A stretch of 6,480 bases of DNA from Actinomycetota bacterium (GTDB lineage Bacteria > Actinomycetota > Thermoleophilia > Gaiellales > Gaiellaceae). The notes below the pieces were generated by a model, which had not been told where the DNA came from, did no database searches, and saw only the letters and a program-made list of their open reading frames with translations. Positions 4,423-6,480 of this stretch are shown here, piece by piece; positions within the stretch are counted from its first letter, which is position 1, and each line of letters opens with the position of its first letter. The stretch covers positions 1 through 6,480 of the forward strand of contig JACCYG010000167.1 in NCBI GenBank assembly GCA_013696595.1. Reading direction: 5' to 3'. The translations under genes and the position numbers were made by a program.

Positions 4423-6290
4423 CGCTGCTCAACCGCCACCGCGTGTGGCAGGCCGTGGTCGACGCGGGGTTCATCACCCTTGCGTGGTTCCTCGCCTTCC
4501 AGCTCCGTTTTGACGGGGCGGTGCCGCCCCACTATGAGCGGCTCTTCGAGAAGACGGTGCTCGTCGTCCTCGCGATCAAGCTGGCGGTCTTCGTGCTGGC
4601 CGGTCTCTACAACCACTGGTGGCGGTACGTCTCGGTTCGGGACATGTGGTCGGTGGTGCGCGGCGTCGCCATTGCGGCCCTGCTCGTCGCGTTCGCGGTC
4701 TATGCCTGGAGCCCCGTCGAAGGATTTCGACTTCCGCGCTCTATCGTCGTCCTCGACTCCCTGATCCTGCTCGCGCTCGTGGCCGGATCACGCCTCCTCG
4801 CGCGCACGCTGATCGAGCGCCCCGGGGCACGGGGTATCGTCGCGCGCGGCAGAGAAGCGATCATCGTCGGCGCCGGCGACGCCGGGCAGCTCATCATCCG
4901 GGAGATGCTCCGGAACCCGGAGCTCGGCTACACGCCGATCGGTCTCGTCGACGACGACGTCCGCAAGCGCAACATGCGCTTGCACGGCGTACGCGTTCTC
5001 GGACCGACCCGAGACCTTCGCCACCTGCTTCGCGGTAACACGCCCGACGAGGTGATCATCGCCCTTCCGTCAGCCGCCGGCGAGACGCGCCAGAGGATCG
5101 TGAACGTCTGCCGCGACGCCGGGATCCCGGTGAAAACGCTCCCGGCCGTGCACGAGCTGATCGCCGGCAACGTCAACCTGGCCCGACAGCTCCGTGAGGT
5201 CGAGGTCGAGGACGTGCTCGGGCGCGAGGCGATCGAGCTCGACGTCGCCGCGATCGCTTCGTACGTCAGCGGCGAGGCTGTGCTCGTCACCGGGGCGGGC
5301 GGCTCGATCGGCTCGGAGCTTTGTCGCCAGATCGCCGCGCTCGGGCCGAAGAGCCTCATCCTCGTCGAGAACGCCGAAAGCCCCCTCGTCGACATCCAGC
5401 GCGAGCTGACGCACGAGCGCGGCTTCTCGGCGGCCGTCACGATCCTCGCGGACGTCAAGGATCGAACGAAGATGCGCCACGTCTTCGACCGCTACACGCC
5501 GGGTGTCGTCTTCCACGCCTCCGCGTATAAGCACGTGCCGCTCACGGAGGCGAATCCTGTCGAAGCCATCCGGAACAACGTTCTCGCCACGAATGTCATC
5601 GCCGAGCTCGCGTCGGAGCACGGAACGAAGCGGTTCGTCCTCATCTCGACGGACAAGGCGGTCAACCCGAAGAACATCCTCGGACAGACGAAGGCCGTGT
5701 GCGAATGGATCGTCGCGGCCGCAGCCGCGCGCGAGCAGAACGGCACGCGGTTCATCTCCGTTCGGTTCGGCAACGTCCTCGGATCCTCCGGCAGCGTAAT
5801 TCCGCTCTTCAAACGCCAGATCGCGCGTGGCGGTCCCGTCACCGTGACGCACCCGAACATGACGCGCTACTTCATGACCGTTCCCGAAGCCGTTCAGCTC
5901 ATCATCGAGGCGGGGGCGATCGGCGAAAGCGGTGACGTCTTCGTGCTCGACATGGGGACGCCCGTCCGAATTCTCGACCTTGCGCACAACATGATCCGCC
6001 TCTCCGGGAAGGAGCCGGACGTCGACATCCCGGTCGAGTTCATCGGCGTCCGGCCCGGCGAAAAGCTCCACGAGGAGCTCTGGGGGAACGGCGAGGAGGC
6101 CGTCCCCACTTCGCATCCGAAGATCCTTCGGTGCGCGTCGCACCCGGTCCACGTCGCGTGGCTCGACGACGAGCTCTCGGAGCTCGAGCGCCTCGTCGAG
6201 GCGGGGGAGACGCTCGAGGTCGTGGGTAGGCTCGCCGACATGCTGCGCGAGCCACGTCGCGTGCGCGCGGAAGCCGCCGAGACCGTCTAG
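4419..6290 (+). CDS. Membrane-anchored UDP-sugar 4,6-dehydratase (CapD/WbpM/PglF type)
   Basis: This 623-residue enzyme has the full architecture of the large nucleotide-sugar dehydratases. About four membrane helices come first (roughly 11-29, 45-63, 82-97, 107-125). A first Rossmann-like domain follows with IIVGAGDAGQ (148-157). The catalytic extended SDR domain then starts at LVTGAGGSIGSE (289-300). The SDR part shows HASAYKHVPLTE (366-377), the catalytic STDKAVNP block (410-417), K425 and the C-terminal RPGEKLHEEL (545-554). Relatives convert UDP-GlcNAc to UDP-4-keto-6-deoxy-GlcNAc using bound NAD, the first step toward bacillosamine, FucNAc or QuiNAc. The SDR catalytic Tyr position (Tyr-x3-Lys) is Leu421; in the WbpM group it is usually Met, so loss of Tyr is expected but Leu is less usual. 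GTG 4419 overlaps the aminotransferase stop and keeps the first helix intact. The frame is open back to 3228, but that part is only a shadow of the aminotransferase gene. Confidence 0.93.
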   Translation: MTLLNRHRVWQAVVDAGFITLAWFLAFQLRFDGAVPPHYERLFEKTVLVVLAIKLAVFVLAGLYNHWWRYVSVRDMWSVVRGVAIAALLVAFAVYAWSPVEGFRLPRSIVVLDSLILLALVAGSRLLARTLIERPGARGIVARGREAIIVGAGDAGQLIIREMLRNPELGYTPIGLVDDDVRKRNMRLHGVRVLGPTRDLRHLLRGNTPDEVIIALPSAAGETRQRIVNVCRDAGIPVKTLPAVHELIAGNVNLARQLREVEVEDVLGREAIELDVAAIASYVSGEAVLVTGAGGSIGSELCRQIAALGPKSLILVENAESPLVDIQRELTHERGFSAAVTILADVKDRTKMRHVFDRYTPGVVFHASAYKHVPLTEANPVEAIRNNVLATNVIAELASEHGTKRFVLISTDKAVNPKNILGQTKAVCEWIVAAAAAREQNGTRFISVRFGNVLGSSGSVIPLFKRQIARGGPVTVTHPNMTRYFMTVPEAVQLIIEAGAIGESGDVFVLDMGTPVRILDLAHNMIRLSGKEPDVDIPVEFIGVRPGEKLHEELWGNGEEAVPTSHPKILRCASHPVHVAWLDDELSELERLVEAGETLEVVGRLADMLREPRRVRAEAAETV

Positions 6291-6316
6291 CGTCCGTTTC
6301 GTCGCGGTGTGGTGAA

Positions 6317-6346
6317 GGGGGCGGCGCGCCTCTGGACGCCGCCTCC
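6317..6346 (+). terminator. GC-rich hairpin ending the sugar operon
   Basis: GGGGCGGCG-type bases at 6317-6326 pair with 6337-6346 to give a ten-pair stem containing one G-T pair and a ten-base loop. It starts 26 bases after the dehydratase stop codon. No T-run follows. Its position between two genes of evidently different units, and its stability, fit a high-GC terminator. Confidence 0.5.
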
Positions 6347-6380
6347 CGGATGCGAAAGACTGCGGGGCGCTAATCGGGAC

Positions 6381-6388
6381 AAAGGAGG
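6381..6388 (+). promoter_or_regulatory. Strong ribosome binding site of the Tat-signal gene
   Basis: AAAGGAGG stands four bases before the GTG at 6393 and closely matches the complement of the 16S 3' end. It fixes the start of the truncated gene at the right edge. Its promoter is not obvious: GCTAAT at 6369-6374 could be a weak -10, but it has no -35 partner. Confidence 0.8.
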
Positions 6389-6392
6389 ACGC

Positions 6393-6480
6393 GTGTCCAT
6401 TTCTGGCAATTGGGAACTGCGGCGCTTTACCCGCCGCGACGCGCTCGTTTTCGGGGGGGCCGCTGCGGCGGCGCTAGCGC
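6393..6480 (+). CDS. N-terminus of a twin-arginine-exported protein, cut by the window end
   Basis: Twenty-nine codons are visible from GTG 6393, running off the right edge. Residues 11-18 read RFTRRDAL, followed by a hydrophobic run VFGGAAAAALA (19-29). A Thr-Arg-Arg-Asp motif, 13 residues from the start and followed by a moderately hydrophobic Ala/Gly core, is a standard Tat signal peptide, so the mature protein is probably exported already folded, often with a cofactor. The polar stretch MSISGNWELR precedes it. Families with such starts include PhoD-type phosphatases, oxidoreductases and sugar-binding proteins; the visible part cannot tell them apart. The gene follows a hairpin and has its own strong Shine-Dalgarno, so it is probably a separate transcription unit from the sugar operon. 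Confidence 0.8.
   Translation, partial: MSISGNWELRRFTRRDALVFGGAAAAALA

Noticed and set aside
5070..6152. 360-codon open frame on the minus strand opposite the dehydratase
   Set aside because: The composition is Asp/Arg/Glu/Val-rich as expected from the complement of a high-GC gene, with no motif or plausible start context. The plus-strand protein is clearly real across the same bases.

Overview
The window reads as a piece of chromosome from a high-GC bacterium, most likely an actinobacterium and perhaps a Thermoleophilia/Gaiellales-type lineage. The grounds are strong G/C preference at third codon positions, GTG starts for five of the six genes whose start is visible, two genes that look leaderless, and the family mix (a secreted glucuronyl C5-epimerase-like protein, a DedA protein, a DegT aminotransferase and a CapD-type dehydratase). 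The lineage guess is inference from style, not from a marker gene. All supported genes lie on the + strand.

Layout. Bases 1-79 are the last codons of an upstream gene with a hydrophobic C-terminus. Bases 198-662 encode a small SRPBCC (START-like) protein behind a very strong Shine-Dalgarno sequence and a possible promoter. A 232-base intergenic stretch follows, with a GC-rich hairpin and an unusually A/T-rich, palindromic leader. It precedes a secreted protein with a D-glucuronyl C5-epimerase C-terminal-type domain and an Ig-like tail; its start is better placed at 895 than at 769. A DedA/VTT-family membrane protein (2503-3174) follows, then a 153-base gap containing a 17-base palindrome.

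The last complete unit is a two-gene operon overlapping by four bases: a DegT/DnrJ/EryC1 PLP-dependent sugar aminotransferase (3328-4422) and a membrane-anchored nucleotide-sugar 4,6-dehydratase of the CapD/WbpM/PglF type (4419-6290). The operon ends in a GC-rich hairpin. At the right edge (6393 onward) a new gene begins with a twin-arginine signal peptide and runs out of the window.

How the genes fit together. Dehydratase plus aminotransferase is the classic core for making an amino-dideoxy or amino-trideoxy UDP-sugar for a surface polysaccharide or glycoprotein glycan. The C5-epimerase-like protein would act outside the membrane on a uronate-containing polymer, and DedA proteins help recycle lipid carriers used in envelope synthesis. 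The neighbourhood therefore suggests cell-envelope glycan metabolism. Only the aminotransferase-dehydratase pair is firmly linked by operon structure; the rest is association by proximity. I found no CRISPR array, RNA gene, insertion sequence or clearly new system. The items most worth a second look are the paired leaderless starts, the leader before the epimerase-like gene, the Leu at the dehydratase's catalytic Tyr position, and the uncertain sugar specificity of the aminotransferase.
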